A DNA stretch of 64,000 nt from Arenicola marina. Lineage: Eukaryota > Annelida > Polychaeta > Arenicolidae. This document shows positions 10,983-23,500 of this stretch, piece after piece (positions within the stretch are counted from its first letter, which is position 1; the number at the start of each line of letters is the position of its first letter). The stretch spans positions 48,043,670 to 48,107,669 of the forward strand of contig OZ025248.1 in assembly GCA_964019135.1 (NCBI GenBank), in the 5' to 3' direction. Under the pieces are notes generated by a model that saw only the letters and a list, made by a program, of their open reading frames with translations, did not search any database and was not told the origin of the DNA. The translations under genes and the position numbers were made by a program.

Positions 10983-13900
10983 AGCCCAGGCTGCCTGGCC
11001 TGGCTCCCCAGGCTGCCTGGCCTGGCTCCCCAGGCTGCCTGGCTCCCCAGGCTGCCTGGCATGGCTCCCCAGGCTGCCTGGCATGGCTCCCCAGGCTGCC
11101 TGGCATGGCTCCCCAGGCTGCCTGGCATGGCTCCCCAGGCTGCCTGGCATGGCTCCCCAGGCTGCCTGGCATGGCTCCCCAGGCTGCCTGGCCTGGCTCC
11201 CCAGGCTGCCTGGCTCCCCAGGCTGCCTGGCATGGCTCCCCAGGCTGCATGGCCTGGCTCCCCAGGCTGCCTGGCCTGGCTCCCCAGGCTGCCTGGCTCC
11301 CCAGGCTGCCTGGCATGGCTCCCCAGGCTGCATGGCCTGGCTCCCCAGGCTGCCTGGCTCCCCAGACTGCCTGGCTCCCCAGACTGCCTGGCATGGCTCC
11401 CCAGGCTGCATGGCCTGGCTCCCCAGGCTGCCTGGCATGGCTCCCCAGGCTGCCTGGCATGGCTCCCCAGGCTGCCTGGCCTGGCTCCCCAGGCTGCCTG
11501 GCCTGGCTCCCCAGGCTGCCTGGCCTGGCTCCCCAGGCTGCCTGGCATGGCTCCCCAGGCTGCCTGGCATGGCTCCCCAGGCTGCCTGGCATGGCTCCCC
11601 AGGCTGCCTGGCCTGGTTCCCCAGGCTGCCTGGCCTGGCTCCCCAGGCTGCCTGGCTCCCCAGGCTGCCTGGCCTGGCTCCCCAGGCTGCCTGGCCTGGC
11701 TCCCCAGGCTGCCTGGCCTGGCTCCCCAGGCTGCCTGGCTCCCCAGGCTGCCTGGCTCCCCAGGCTGCCTGGCATGGCTCCCCAGGCTGCCTGGCATGGC
11801 TCCCCAGGCTGCATGGCCTGGCTCCCCAGGCTGCCTGGCATGGCTCCCCAGGCTGCCTGGCCTGGCTCCCCAGGCTGCCTGGCCTGGCTCCCCAGGCTGC
11901 CTGGCCTGGCTCCCCAGGCTGCCTGGCATGGCTCCCCAGGCTGCCTGGCCTGGCTCCCCAGGCTGCCTGGCCTGGCTCCCCAGGCTGCCTGGCATGGCTC
12001 CCCAGGCTGCCTGGCCTGGCTCCCCAGGCTGCCTGGCCTGGCTCCCCAGGCTGCCTGGCCTGGCTCCCCAGGCTGCCTGGCCTGGCTCCCCAGGCTGCCT
12101 GGTTCCCCAGGCTGCCTGGCATGGCTCCCCAGGCTGCCTGGCATGGCTCCCCAGGCTGCCTGGCATGGCTCCCCAGGCTGCCTGGCCTGGTTCCCCAGGC
12201 TGCCTGGCCTGGCTCCCCAGGCTGCCTGGCTCCCCAGGCTGCCTGGCCTGGCTCCCCAGGCTGCCTGGCCTGGCTCCCCAGGCTGCCTGGCCTGGCTCCC
12301 CAGGCTGCCTGGCCTGGCTCCCCAGGCTGCCTGGCATGGCTCCCCAGGCTGCCTGGCATGGCTCCCCAGGCTGCCTGGCCTGGCTCCCCAGGCTGCCTGG
12401 CATGGCTCCCCAGGCTGCCTGGCCTGGCTCCCCAGGCTGCCTGGCCTGGCTCCCCAGGCTGCCTGGCATGGCTCCCCAGGCTGCCTGGCCTGGCTCCCCA
12501 GGCTGCCTGGCCTGGCTCCCCAGGCTGCCTGGCATGGCTCCCCAGGCTGCATGGACTGGCTCCCCAGGCTGCCTGGCATGGCTCCCCAGGCTGCCTGGCA
12601 TGGCTCCCCAGGCTGCCTGGCCTGGCTCCCCAGGCTGCCTGGCATGGCTCCCCAGGCTGCCTGGCATGGCTCCCCAGGCTGCCTGGCATGGCTCCCCAGG
12701 CTGCATGGCATGGCTCCCCAGGCTGCCTGGCATGGCTCCCCAGGCTGCCTGGCCTGGCTCCCCAGGCTGCATGGCCTGGCTCCCCAGGCTGCCTGGCCTG
12801 GCTCCCCAGACTGCCTGGCCTGGCTCCCCAGGCTGCCTGGCATGGCTCCCCAGGCTGCCTGGCATGGCTCCCCAGGCTGCCTGGCCTGGCTCCCCAGGCT
12901 GCCTGGCATGGCTCCCCAGGCTGCCTGGCATGGCTCCCCAGGCTGCCTGGCCTGGCTCCCCAGGCTGCCTGGCATGGCTCCCCAGGCTGCCTGGCCTGGC
13001 TCCCCAGGCTGCCTGGCCTGGCTCCCCAGGCTGCCTGGCATGGCTCCCCAGGCTGCCTGGCCTGGCTCCCCAGGCTGCCTGGCCTGGCTCCCCAGGCTGC
13101 CTGGCCTGGCTCCCCAGGCTGCCTGGCCTGGCTCCCCAGGCTGCCTGGCCTGTCTCCCCAGGCTGCCTGGCCTGTCTCCCCAGGCTGCCTGGCCTGGCTC
13201 CCCAGGCTGCCTGGCATGGCTCCCCAGGCTGCCTGGCCTGGCTCCCCAGGCTGCCTGGCCTGGCTCCCCAGGCTGCCTGGCCTGGCTCCCCAGGCTGCCT
13301 GGCCTGGCTCCCCAGGCTGCCTGGCATGGCTCCCCAGGCTGCCTGGCCTGGCTCCCCAGGCTGCCTGGCATGGCTCCCCAGGCTGCCTGGCATGGCTCCC
13401 CAGGCTGCCTGGCCTGGCTCCCCAGGCTGCCTGGCATGGCTCCCCAGGCTGCATGGCCTGGCTCCCCAGGCTGCCTGGCATGGCTGCCCAGGCTGCCTGG
13501 CATGGCTCCCCAGGCTGCATGGCCTGGCTCCCCAGGCTGCCTGGCATGGCTCCCCAGGCTGCCTGGCATTGCTCCCCAGGCTGCATGGCCTGGCTCCCCA
13601 GGCTGCCTGGCATGGCTGCCCAGGCTGCCTGGCATGGCTCCCCAGGCTGCATGGCCTGGCTCCCCAGGCTGCCTGGCATGGCTCCCCAGGCTGCCTGGCT
13701 CCCCAGGCTGCCTGGCATGGCTCCCCAGGCTGCCTGGCATGGCTCCCCAGGCTGCCTGGCATGGCTCCCCAGGCTGCCTGGCCTGGCTCCCCAGGCTGCC
13801 TGGCATGGCTCCCCAGGCTGCCTGGCTCCCCAGGCTGCCTGGCCTGGCTCCCCAGGCTGCCTGGCATGGCTCCCCAGGCTGCCTGGCCTGGCTCCCCAGG

Positions 13901-16900
13901 CTGCATGGCCTGGCTCCCCAGGCTGCCTGGCCTGGCTCCCCAGACTGCCTGGCCTGGCTCCCCAGGCTGCCTGGCCTGGCTCCCCAGGCTGCCTGGCATG
14001 GCTGCCCAGGCTGCATGGCCTGGCTCCCCAGGCTGCCTGGCCTGGCTCCCCAGGCTGCCTGGCTCCCCAGGCTGCCTGGCATGGCTCCCCAGGCTGCATG
14101 GCCTGGCTCCCCAGGCTGCCTGGCTCCCCAGGCTGCCTGGCTCCCCAGACTGCCTGGCTCCCCAGACTGCCTGGCATGGCTCCCCAGGCTGCATGGCCTG
14201 GCTCCCCAGGCTGCCTGGCTCCCCAGGCTGCCTGGCCTGGCTCCCCAGGCTGCCTGGCATGGCTCCCCAGGCTGCCTGGCCTGGCTCCCCAGGCTGCCTG
14301 GCCTGGCTCCCCAGGCTGCCTGGCCTGGCTCCCCAGGCTGCCTGGCTCCCCAGGCTGCCTGGCATGGCTCCCCAGGCTGCCTGGCATGGCTCCCCAGGCT
14401 GCCTGGCATGGCTCCCCAGGCTGCCTGGCCTGGTTCCCCAGGCTGCCTGGCCTGGCTCCCCAGGCTGCCTGGCTCCCCAGGCTGCCTGGCCTGGCTCCCC
14501 AGGCTGCCTGGCCTGGCTCCCCAGGCTGCCTGGCCTGGCTCCCCAGGCTGCCTGGCATGGCTCCCCAGGCTGCCTGGCATGGCTCCCCAGGCTGCATGGC
14601 CTGGCTCCCCAGGCTGCCTGGCATGGCTCCCCAGGCTGCCTGGCATGGCTCCCCAGGCTGCCTGGCCTGGCTCCCCAGGCTGCCTGGCCTGGCTCCCCAG
14701 GCTGCCTGGCATGGCTCCCCAGGCTGCCTGGCCTGGTTCCCCAGGCTGCCTGGCCTGGCTCCCCAGGCTGCCTGGCATGGCTCCCCAGGCTGCCTGGCCT
14801 GGCTCCCCAGGCTGCCTGGCCTGGCTCCCCAGGCTGCCTGGCCTGGCTCCCCAGGCTGCCTGGCCTGGCTCCCCAGGCTGCCTGGCCTGGCTCCCCAGGC
14901 TGCCTGGCATGGCTCCCCAGGCTGCCTGGCATGGCTCCCCAGGCTGCCTGGCATGGCTCCCCAGGCTGCCTGGCCTGGTTCCCCAGGCTGCCTGGCCTGG
15001 CTCCCCAGGCTGCCTGGCTCCCCAGGCTGCCTGGCTCCCCAGGCTGCCTGGCCTGGCTCCCCAGGCTGCCTGGCCTGGCTCCCCAGGCTGCCTGGCCTGG
15101 CTCCCCAGGCTGCCTGGCTCCCCAGGCTGCCTGGCTCCCCAGGCTGCCTGGCATGGCTCCCCAGGCTGCCTGGCATGGCTCCCCAGGCTGCATGGCCTGG
15201 CTCCCCAGGCTGCCTGGCATGGCTCCCCAGGCTGCCTGGCCTGGCTCCCCAGGCTGCCTGGCCTGGCTCCCCAGGCTGCCTGGCATGGCTCCCCAGGCTG
15301 CCTGGCCTGGCTCCCCAGGCTGCCTGGCCTGGCTCCCCAGGCTGCCTGGCATGGCTCCCCAGGCTGCATGGACTGGCTCCCCAGGCTGCCTGGCATGGCT
15401 CCCCAGGCTGCCTGGCATGGCTCCCCAGGCTGCCTGGCCTGGCTCCCCAGGCTGCCTGGCATGGCTCCCCAGGCTGCCTGGCATGGCTCCCCAGGCTGCA
15501 TGGCCTGGCTCCCCATGCTGCCTGGCATGGCTCCCCAGGCTGCCTGGCATGGCTCCCCAGGCTGCATGGCCTGGCTCCCCAGGCTGCCTGGCATGGCTCC
15601 CCAGGCTGCCTGGCCTGGCTCCCCAGGCTGCCTGGCCTGGCTCCCCAGGCTGCCTGGCCTGGCTCCCCAGGCTGCCTGGCCTGGCTCCCCAGGCTGCCTG
15701 GCCTGGCTCCCCAGGCTGCCTGGCCTGGCTCCCCAGGCTGCCTGGCCTGGCTCCCCAGGCTGCCTGGCATGGCTCCCCAGGCTGCCTGGCCTGGCTCCCC
15801 AGGCTGCCTGGCATGGCTCCCCAGGCTGCCTGGCCTGGCTCCCCAGGCTGCCTGGCATGGCTCCCCAGGCTGCCTGGCATGGCTCCCCAGGCTGCCTGGC
15901 CTGGCTCCCCAGGCTGCCTGGCATGGCTCCCCAGGCTGCCTGGCATGGCTCCCCAGGCTGCCTGGCCTGGCTCCCCAGGCTGCCTGGCCTGGCTCCCCAG
16001 GCTGCCTGGCCTGGCTCCCCAGGCTGCCTGGCATGGCTCCCCAGGCTGCCTGGCCTGGCTCCCCAGGCTGCCTGGCCTGGCTCCCCAGGCTGCCTGGCCT
16101 GTCTCCCCAGGCTGCCTGGCCTGGCTCCCCAGGCTGCCTGCCATGGCTCCCCAGGCTGCCTGGCCTGGCTCCCCAGGCTGCCTGGCATGGCTCCCCAGGC
16201 TGCCTGGCCTGGCTCCCCAGGCTGCCTGGCATGGCTCCCCAGGCTGCCTGGCATGGCTCCCCAGGCTGCCTGGCCTGGCTCCCCAGGCTGCCTGGCATGG
16301 CTCCCCAGGCTGCCTGGCATGGCTCCCCAGGCTGCCTGGCCTGGCTCCCCAGGCTGCCTGGCATGGCTCCCCAGGCTGCCTGGCATGGCTCCCCAGGCTG
16401 CCTGGCCTGGCTCCCCAGGCTGCCTGGCCTGGCTCCCCAGGCTGCCTGGCATGGCTCCCCAGGCTGCATGGCCTGGCTCCCCAGGCTGCCTGGCATGGCT
16501 CCCCAGGCTGCCTGGCATGACTCCCCAGGCTGCCTGGCCTGGCTCCCCAGGCTGCCTGGCATGGCTCCCCAGGCTGCCTGGCCTGGCTCCCCAGGCTGCC
16601 TGGCCTGGCTCCCCAGGCTGCCTGGCCTGTCTCCCCAGGCTGCCTGGCCTGTCTCCCCAGGCTGCCTGGCCTGGCTCCCCAGGCTGCCTGGCATGGCTCC
16701 CCAGGCTGCCTGGCCTGGCTCCCCAGGCTGCCTGGCATGGCTCCCCAGGCTGCCTGGCCTGGCTCCCCAGGCTGCCTGGCCTGGCTCCCCAGGCTGCCTG
16801 GCCTGGCTCCCCAGGCTGCCTGGCATGGCTCCCCAGGCTGCCTGGCCTGGCTCCCCAGGCTGCCTGGCATGGCTCCCCAGGCTGCATGGCCTGGCTCCCC

Positions 16901-19852
16901 AGGCTGCCTGGCCTGGCTCCCCAGACTGCCTGGCCTGGCTCCCCAGGCTGCCTGGCCTGGCTCCCCAGTCTGCCTGGCATGGCTCCCCAGGCTGCCTGGC
17001 CTGGCTCCCCAGGCTGCCTGGCCTGGCTCCCCAGGCTGCCTGGCCTGGCTCCCCAGGCTGCCTGGCCTGGCTCCCCAGGCTGCCTGGCCTGGCTCCCCAG
17101 GCTGCCTGGCCTGTCTCCCCAGGCTGCCTGGCCTGTCTCCCCAGGCTGCCTGGCCTGGCTCCCCAGGCTGCCTGGCATGGCTCCCCAGGCTGCCTGGCCT
17201 GGCTCCCCAGGCTGCCTGGCATGGCTCCCCAGGCTGCCTGGCCTGGCTCCCCAGGCTGCCTGGCCTGGCTCCCCAGGCTGCCTGGCCTGGCTCCCCAGGC
17301 TGCCTGGCATGGCTCCCCAGGCTGCCTGGCCTGGCTCCCCAGGCTGCCTGGCATGGCTCCCCAGGCTGCCTGGCATGGCTCCCCAGGCTGCCTGGCATGG
17401 CTCCCCAGGCTGCCTGGCATGGCTCCCCAGGCTGCCTGGCCTGGCTCCCCAGGCTGCCTGGCATGGCTCCCCAGGCTGCATGGCCTGGCTCCCCAGGCTG
17501 CCTGGCATGGCTGCCCAGGCTGCCTGGCATGGCTCCCCAGGCTGCATGGCCTGGCTCCCCAGGCTGCCTGGCATGGCTCCCCAGGCTGCCTGGCATGGCT
17601 CCCCAGGCTGCATGGCCTGGCTCCCCAGGCTGCCTGGCATGGCTGCCCAGGCTGCCTGGCATGGCTCCCCAGGCTGCATGGCCTGGCTCCCCAGGCTGCC
17701 TGGCATGGCTCCCCAGGCTGCATGGCATGGCTCCCCAGGCTGCCTGGCATGGCTCCCCAGGCTGCCTGGCTCCCCAGGCTGCCTGGCCTGGCTCCCCAGG
17801 CTGCCTGGCCTGGCTCCCCAGGCTGCCTGGCATGGCTCCCCAGGCTGCCTGACCTGGCTCCCCAGGCTGCCTGGCCTGGCTCCCCAGGCTGCATGGCCTG
17901 GCTCCCCAGGCTGCCTGGCCTGGCTCCCCAGGCTGCCTGGCCTTGCTCCCCAGGCTGCCTGGCATGGCTCCCCAGGCTGCCTGGCCTGGCTCCCCAGGCT
18001 GCCTGGCCTGGCTCCCCAGGCTGCCTGGCCTGGCTCCCCAGGCTGCATGGCCTGGCTCCCCAGGCTGCCTGGCCTGGCTCCCCAGGCTGCCTGGCATGGC
18101 TCCCCAGGCTGCCTGGCATAGCTCCCCAGGCTGCCTGGCCTGGCTCCCCAGGCTGCCTGGCCTGGCTCCCCAGGCTGCCTGGCATGGCTCCCCAGGCTGC
18201 CTGGCCTGGCTCCCCAGGCTGCCTGGCCTGGCTCCCCAGGCTGCCTGGCCTGGCTCCCCAGGCTGCCTGGCCTGGCTCCCCAGGCTGCCTGGCATGGCTC
18301 CCCAGGCTGCCTGGCCTGGCTCCCCAGGCTGCCTGGCCTGGCTCCCCAGGCTGCCTGGCCTGGCTCCCCAGGCTGCCTGGCCTGGCTCCCCAGGCTGCCT
18401 GGCCTGTCTCCCCAGGCTGCCTGGCCTGGCTCCCCAGGCTGCCTGGCATGGCTCCCCAGGCTGCCTGGCCTGGCTCCCCAGGCTGCCTGGCATGGCTCCC
18501 CAGGCTGCCTGGCCTGGCTCCCCAGGCTGCCTGGCATGGCTCCCCAGGCTGCCTGGCCTGGCTCCCCAGGCTGCCTGGCATGGCTCCCCAGGCTGCCTGG
18601 CATGGCTCCCCAGGCTGCCTGGCATGGCTCCCCAGGCTGCCTGGCCTGGCTCCCCAGGCTGCCTGGCCTGGCTCCCCAGGCTGCCTGGCCTGGCTCCCCA
18701 GGCTGCCTGGCATGGCTCCCCAGGCTGCCTGGCCTGGCTCCCCAGGCTGCCTGGCATGGCTCCCCAGGCTGCCTGGCCTGGCTCCCCAGGCTGCCTGGCC
18801 TGGCTCCCCAGGCTGCCTGGCATGGCTCCCCAGGCTGCCTGGCCTGGCTCCCCAGGCTGCCTGGCCTGGCTCCCCAGGCTGCCTGGCCTGGCTCCCCAGG
18901 CTGCCTGGCATGGCTCCCCAGGCTGCCTGGCATGGCTCCCCAGACTGCCTGGCATGGCTCCCCAGGCTGCATGGCCTGGCTCCCCAGGCTGCCTGGCATG
19001 GCTGCCCAGGCTGCCTGGCATGGCTCCCCAGGCTGCATGGCCTGGCTCCCCAGGCTGCCTGGCATGGCTCCCCAGGCTGCCTGGCTCCCCAGGCTGCCTG
19101 GCATGGCTCCCCAGGCTGCCTGGCATGGCTCCCCAGGCTGCCTGGCCTGGCTCCCCAGGCTGCCTGGCCTGGCTCCCCAGGCTGCCTGGCATGGCTCCCC
19201 AGGCTGCCTGGCCTGGCTCCCCAGGCTGCCTGGCATGGCTCCCCAGGCTGCCTGGCATGGCTCCCCAGGCTGCATGGCCTGGCTCCCCAGGCTGCCTGGC
19301 ATGGCTCCCCAGGCTGCCTGGCTCCCCAGGCTGCCTGGCATGGCTCCCCAGGCTGCATGGCCTGGCTCCCCAGGCTGCCTGGCATGGCTGCCCAGGCTGC
19401 CTGGCATGGCTCCCCAGGCTGCATGGCCTGGCTCCCCAGGCTCCCTGGCATGGCTCCCCAGGCTGCCTGGCATGGCTCCCCAGGCTGCATGGCCTGGCTC
19501 CCCAGGCTGCCTGGCATGGCTGCCCAGGCTGCCTGGCATGGCTCCCCAGGCTGCATGGCCTGGCTCCCCAGGCTGCCTGGCATGGCTCCCCAGGCTGCCT
19601 GGCTCCCCAGGCTGCCTGGCATGGCTCCCCAGGCTGCCTGGCATGGCTCCCCAGGCTGCCTGGCCTGGCTCCCCAGGCTGCCTGGCCTGGCTCCCCAGGC
19701 TGCATGGCATGGCTCCCCAGGCTGCCTGACCTGGCTCCCCAGGCTGCCTGGCCTGGCTCCCCAGGCTGCATGGCCTGGCTCCCCAGGCTGCCTGGCCTGG
19801 CTCCCCAGGCTGCCTGGCATGGCTCCCCAGGCTGCCTGGCCTGGACTGGCCA
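10983..19852. repeat. Giant minisatellite, 22-bp unit with 17-bp variants, about 8.9 kb
   Basis: Roughly 400 tandem units. The basic unit is CTCCCCAGGCTGCCTGG followed by CCTGG or CATGG; a 17-bp form lacks the last five bases. The core CCAGGCTGCCTGG is a palindrome around one central base. I see no CpG in the whole array. Neither strand of the unit contains a stop triplet in any phase, so all six frames stay open for up to about 3,000 codons. Variation is mostly two-state (CCTGG/CATGG, TGCCTGG/TGCATGG), plus rarer GGTTCC, TGTCTCC, GGCTGCCC and CAGACTG units that mark duplicated blocks. Not interpreted as coding. Confidence 0.97.
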
Positions 19853-20516
19853 GATTCGTCCGCTCAATGCGCTGGTGGCAGCTGCCATCTGTACCAGGGT
19901 GTGTGTCGTTGGTTATTAAAGTCGCCCGCGGTGGACGGCGAGGTGATGTGTCCTGCACTGTAACAGCTGTGAGGTGGACACTGTGCCCCGTCGACCAGTT
20001 CAACTTCTCACTGTTTGACTTGGCTTCCATCATGGTTCATAATGGAACGGCTAACAATATTATATCACGAATGTACAAGTAATTATTTGAGTTGTAGTGG
20101 ATGTAGCAGTATAGCAGCATTTCTGCATGTTGCAGAGGGACGATCGATTTGATCTTGTGGTTCGCACGCCGCTTTGCTTCATGTGTTGGCGCTTGGCTGC
20201 CTCCTCAGTGTGTTATGTATTCATGTTTTTTGTTGTTGCGTTATCGGGGGTAGATGTTTTATTTATAGGATGTGCAAATAGTCTGCCATTACTGCGTGCT
20301 CTCGCCTTGATCCCGCCTCACCCATGGTTTCCTAATGTAGTCGGGTCATGATTGCAGATTCCTATTTCACTTGTTGCGCTATGCGGCTTCCCTACCACCA
20401 CCACCGCCCCTACCCCACCCCGCCCCCCTGGCCCATCCCTTTCCCCACCCCGTCGCGTTCCACGCCTCGCACCCCAGTGTCACCACCGACGTCTATTATG
20501 TATGGTTTCATTGCAG
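19853..20516. other. Interval upstream of the first recognised acyltransferase exon
   Basis: Follows the 22-bp array directly. A pyrimidine-rich C tract lies at 20380-20460 and a good acceptor (TTTCATTGCAG) ends at 20516. The promoter and first exon of the acyltransferase gene may lie here or upstream of the array, but I cannot identify either. Confidence 0.4.
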
Positions 20517-23500
20517 GAATCCGTGGCCTGGCCCCTCACCAAGAGCAGGGTCCACCCATTGACCGTCCAGGGTGGTCGCCATGGTAACGACGTGTGGGCC
20601 GAGAGGACAGCCCCCTCCCCATCTCCAGCCCCAGCCCCAGCCCAAGACCCAGCCCCAGCCCCAGCTCCAGACCCAGCCCCATCCGCAGCCCGAGACCCAG
20701 CCCCATCCGCAGCCCGAGACCCAGCCCCAGCAGTCGTCGAGCTGGACTCGACTGTATGTCAAGTGTACCCGGTGACCCTCGAGAGCCTGGCGTCCCCTTC
20801 TGCCCTGGTCGTGGAGATGATGGAGCCCGCACCCCCGACCCCGGCGGCCACCACGGTCAACATGGGGGTGTCGCCGCCCCCCGACGGCGGAACGTACGGG
20901 GAGGACAGCATCCGCACGGCCACCCCGAGCGAGGTGGAAACGCGCACGGACTTCAACATGGGCACGGGCAACGACGTCACGGGGCCCGCGAGCGGCAGGG
21001 CAGACTCCGTCGTCGGTGTCGGTGTCGGTGTCGGCGTCAGTGTCGGCGTCGGCGATTGCCAAGCCGACGGGAAAATGGTTCGTAACGGAAGTGGTAAACA
21101 CCACGAAAACAACGACAGGAAAAAGCGGCTCCACAGCCCGCCGTTCAAACGGCTGCAACACCCCGCCGAGAAGAGCATATTCTTCTCCTGCTCCATCAGC
21201 CTCCTCCTCCTGGTCGTCATCCTCGTCCTCTTCTGTCCGGCCCTCGTCGTCTACGTCATCGTTCTCCCCGTCGCCTACATCGTACGGACGTGCATCGCCT
21301 GTTGTTGTTGCTGCGCGCGCAACCGCGCATGCGCGTGTTGCTGTTCCCGAACTTTGAACCAAAGAGACGCCTTCTGGCTGCACGACTCGCCGTTCAATAG
21401 GATGATCGTGCAGGCTCTCTTCACACTGGAAGAGGGTCTCGACGTGACCCGGATCCGGGATCTGGTCAACGCCAAGCTGGTGTGCGCGGAGGGCAAAGGG
21501 GGCGAGAAACTGTTTCCGCGCTTCACGGAGAAAGTCGTCTCGTTGTACTCGGGGTACGCCTGGGCCAAGGATACCGACTTCTGTATAGATAGTCACATAG
21601 TCGCTATGCCAACTCACGTGAGAACCGAGCTAGATCTGAGGGGATACATATCGGAAATGGCCTCCAAAGAATTGGACCGTGAGCGCCCTCTGTGGGAGAT
21701 TCACGTGCAATGTCAGTTCGGCGAGGCCAATGACACCGTGTTGCTACTACGCATGCACCCGTGTGTGTCGGATGGCGTGTCCCTCATGCGCGTGCTCGTC
21801 AAGACGCTGGCCGACAACCCGTCCCTCGTTCACCTCAAGCCTCGTTTTGGTCAGAGTGCGTTCGCTTTCAATTTCCTTCGCGCCGTCTTCATCGGGCCGC
21901 TCGTGCTTTTGCAAAAATGGATATTCTCCCGGCGGGATAACAACGTGTTGAGCGGGCCGCCGCTGTCGGGGCGGAAGGTGGTCGCGTGGTCCGAGCCGTT
22001 CAGCATGGAGGAAGCGACGCGCATCAAACAGGTGACGCGCAGCACGTTCCACGACATCTTGCTGACGGTGGCCGCCGGCAACCTGCGCACGTACATCCAC
22101 CGCGCCGGAGTGGCCAACCCCTCGGACGTCCGCTGCCTCATGCCGCTGGACCTGCGCACGGACCGTCTGCACATCGACATGGGGTCCGAGATGGCTCTCC
22201 TGGACCTCTCGCTGCCGGCCAACACGGAAGGTGCTATCCCACGGCTGTGGGAGATCAAACACCGCATGGACGACCTGAAGAACTCAGCCGACCCGGTTGT
22301 CATGCACTTCCTGGTGGGTCTCCTGTCCACCATCCTGCCCCGGTCTCTGTATCAGAGGATCTGGGGCAGCATCCTGGGCAAGAGCTCGTGCATGGTGGCC
22401 GGCCTCCAGGGCCCGGACAGCCCCGTCACCTTCGTGTCCCGGCGGGTGAAGCAGGTCGTGTGCTGGATGCCCCCCGCCGGCCGGATCGGCTTGTCCATAT
22501 CATTCCTGACCTACGCGGATCAGCTGCGGATGGCCGTCATTGCCGACGAGGCCGTATTGTCAGATCCACACGTGCTCACAGACGACTTCATCGCGCAGGT
22601 GGGTTCGTCGTGACAGCGACGGTCGCTATGTGGCATTCCGGTCTTTCGCTCCGCTCAGCCCGCTGCTGTTGGCCTGGGGCATTTAGCTTTAGGTCTGTAC
22701 ATCTGACAAGACACTCTGTACATCTGACGAGACAATCTGTCTGTACATCTGACGAGACACTCTCTGTACATTTGACGAGACACTCTCTGTACTTCTGACG
22801 AGACACTGTCTGTACATCTGACGAGACACTCTGTACATCTGACGAGACACTCTGTACATCTGACGAGACATTATCTGTACATCTGACGAGACACTCTCTC
22901 TGTACATCTGACGAGACACTCTCTCTGTACATCTGACGAGACACTCTCTGTACATCTGACGAAACACTGTACATCTGACGAGACACGCTCTGTACATCTG
23001 ACGAGACACTCTCTGTACTTCTGACGAGACACTTTCTCTGTACTTCTGACGAGATACTCTCTGTACATCTGACGCAACACGCTCTACATCTGACGAGACA
23101 TTATCTGTACATCTGACGAGACACTCTCTCTGTACATCTGACGAGACACTCTCTCTGTACATCTGACGAGACACTCTCTCTGTACATCTGACGAGACACT
23201 CTGTACATCTGACGTGACACTGTACATCTGACGAGACACTGTCTGTACATCTGAAGAGACCCTGTCTGTACATCTGAGAAGACACTGTCTGTACATCTGA
23301 CAAGACACTGTACATCTGACGAGACACTGTACATCTGAGGAGACACTGTCTGTACATCTGAGGAGACACTGTCTGTACATCTGAGGAGACACTGTCTGTA
23401 CATCTGACGAGACACTGTACATCTGACGAGACACTGTACTTCTGACGAGACACTCTCTGTACATCTGACGAGACACTGTCCATCTGACGAGACACTGTCC

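Noticed and set aside
10780..20082. Open frames of 1,800 to 3,045 codons on both strands
   Set aside because: They are produced by a 22/17-bp tandem unit with no stop triplet in any frame. All frames are open on both strands, codon use is simply the repeat, and unit lengths that are not multiples of three rotate the frame without selection.
20348..20587. Translation start of the acyltransferase at 20352 or of an overlapping frame at 20348
   Set aside because: The frame at 20352 begins with TTG, and the 20348 frame is short and shifted. A good acceptor at 20516 and the dispersed 43-bp repeat make the sequence before 20590 unlikely to be the true N terminus.
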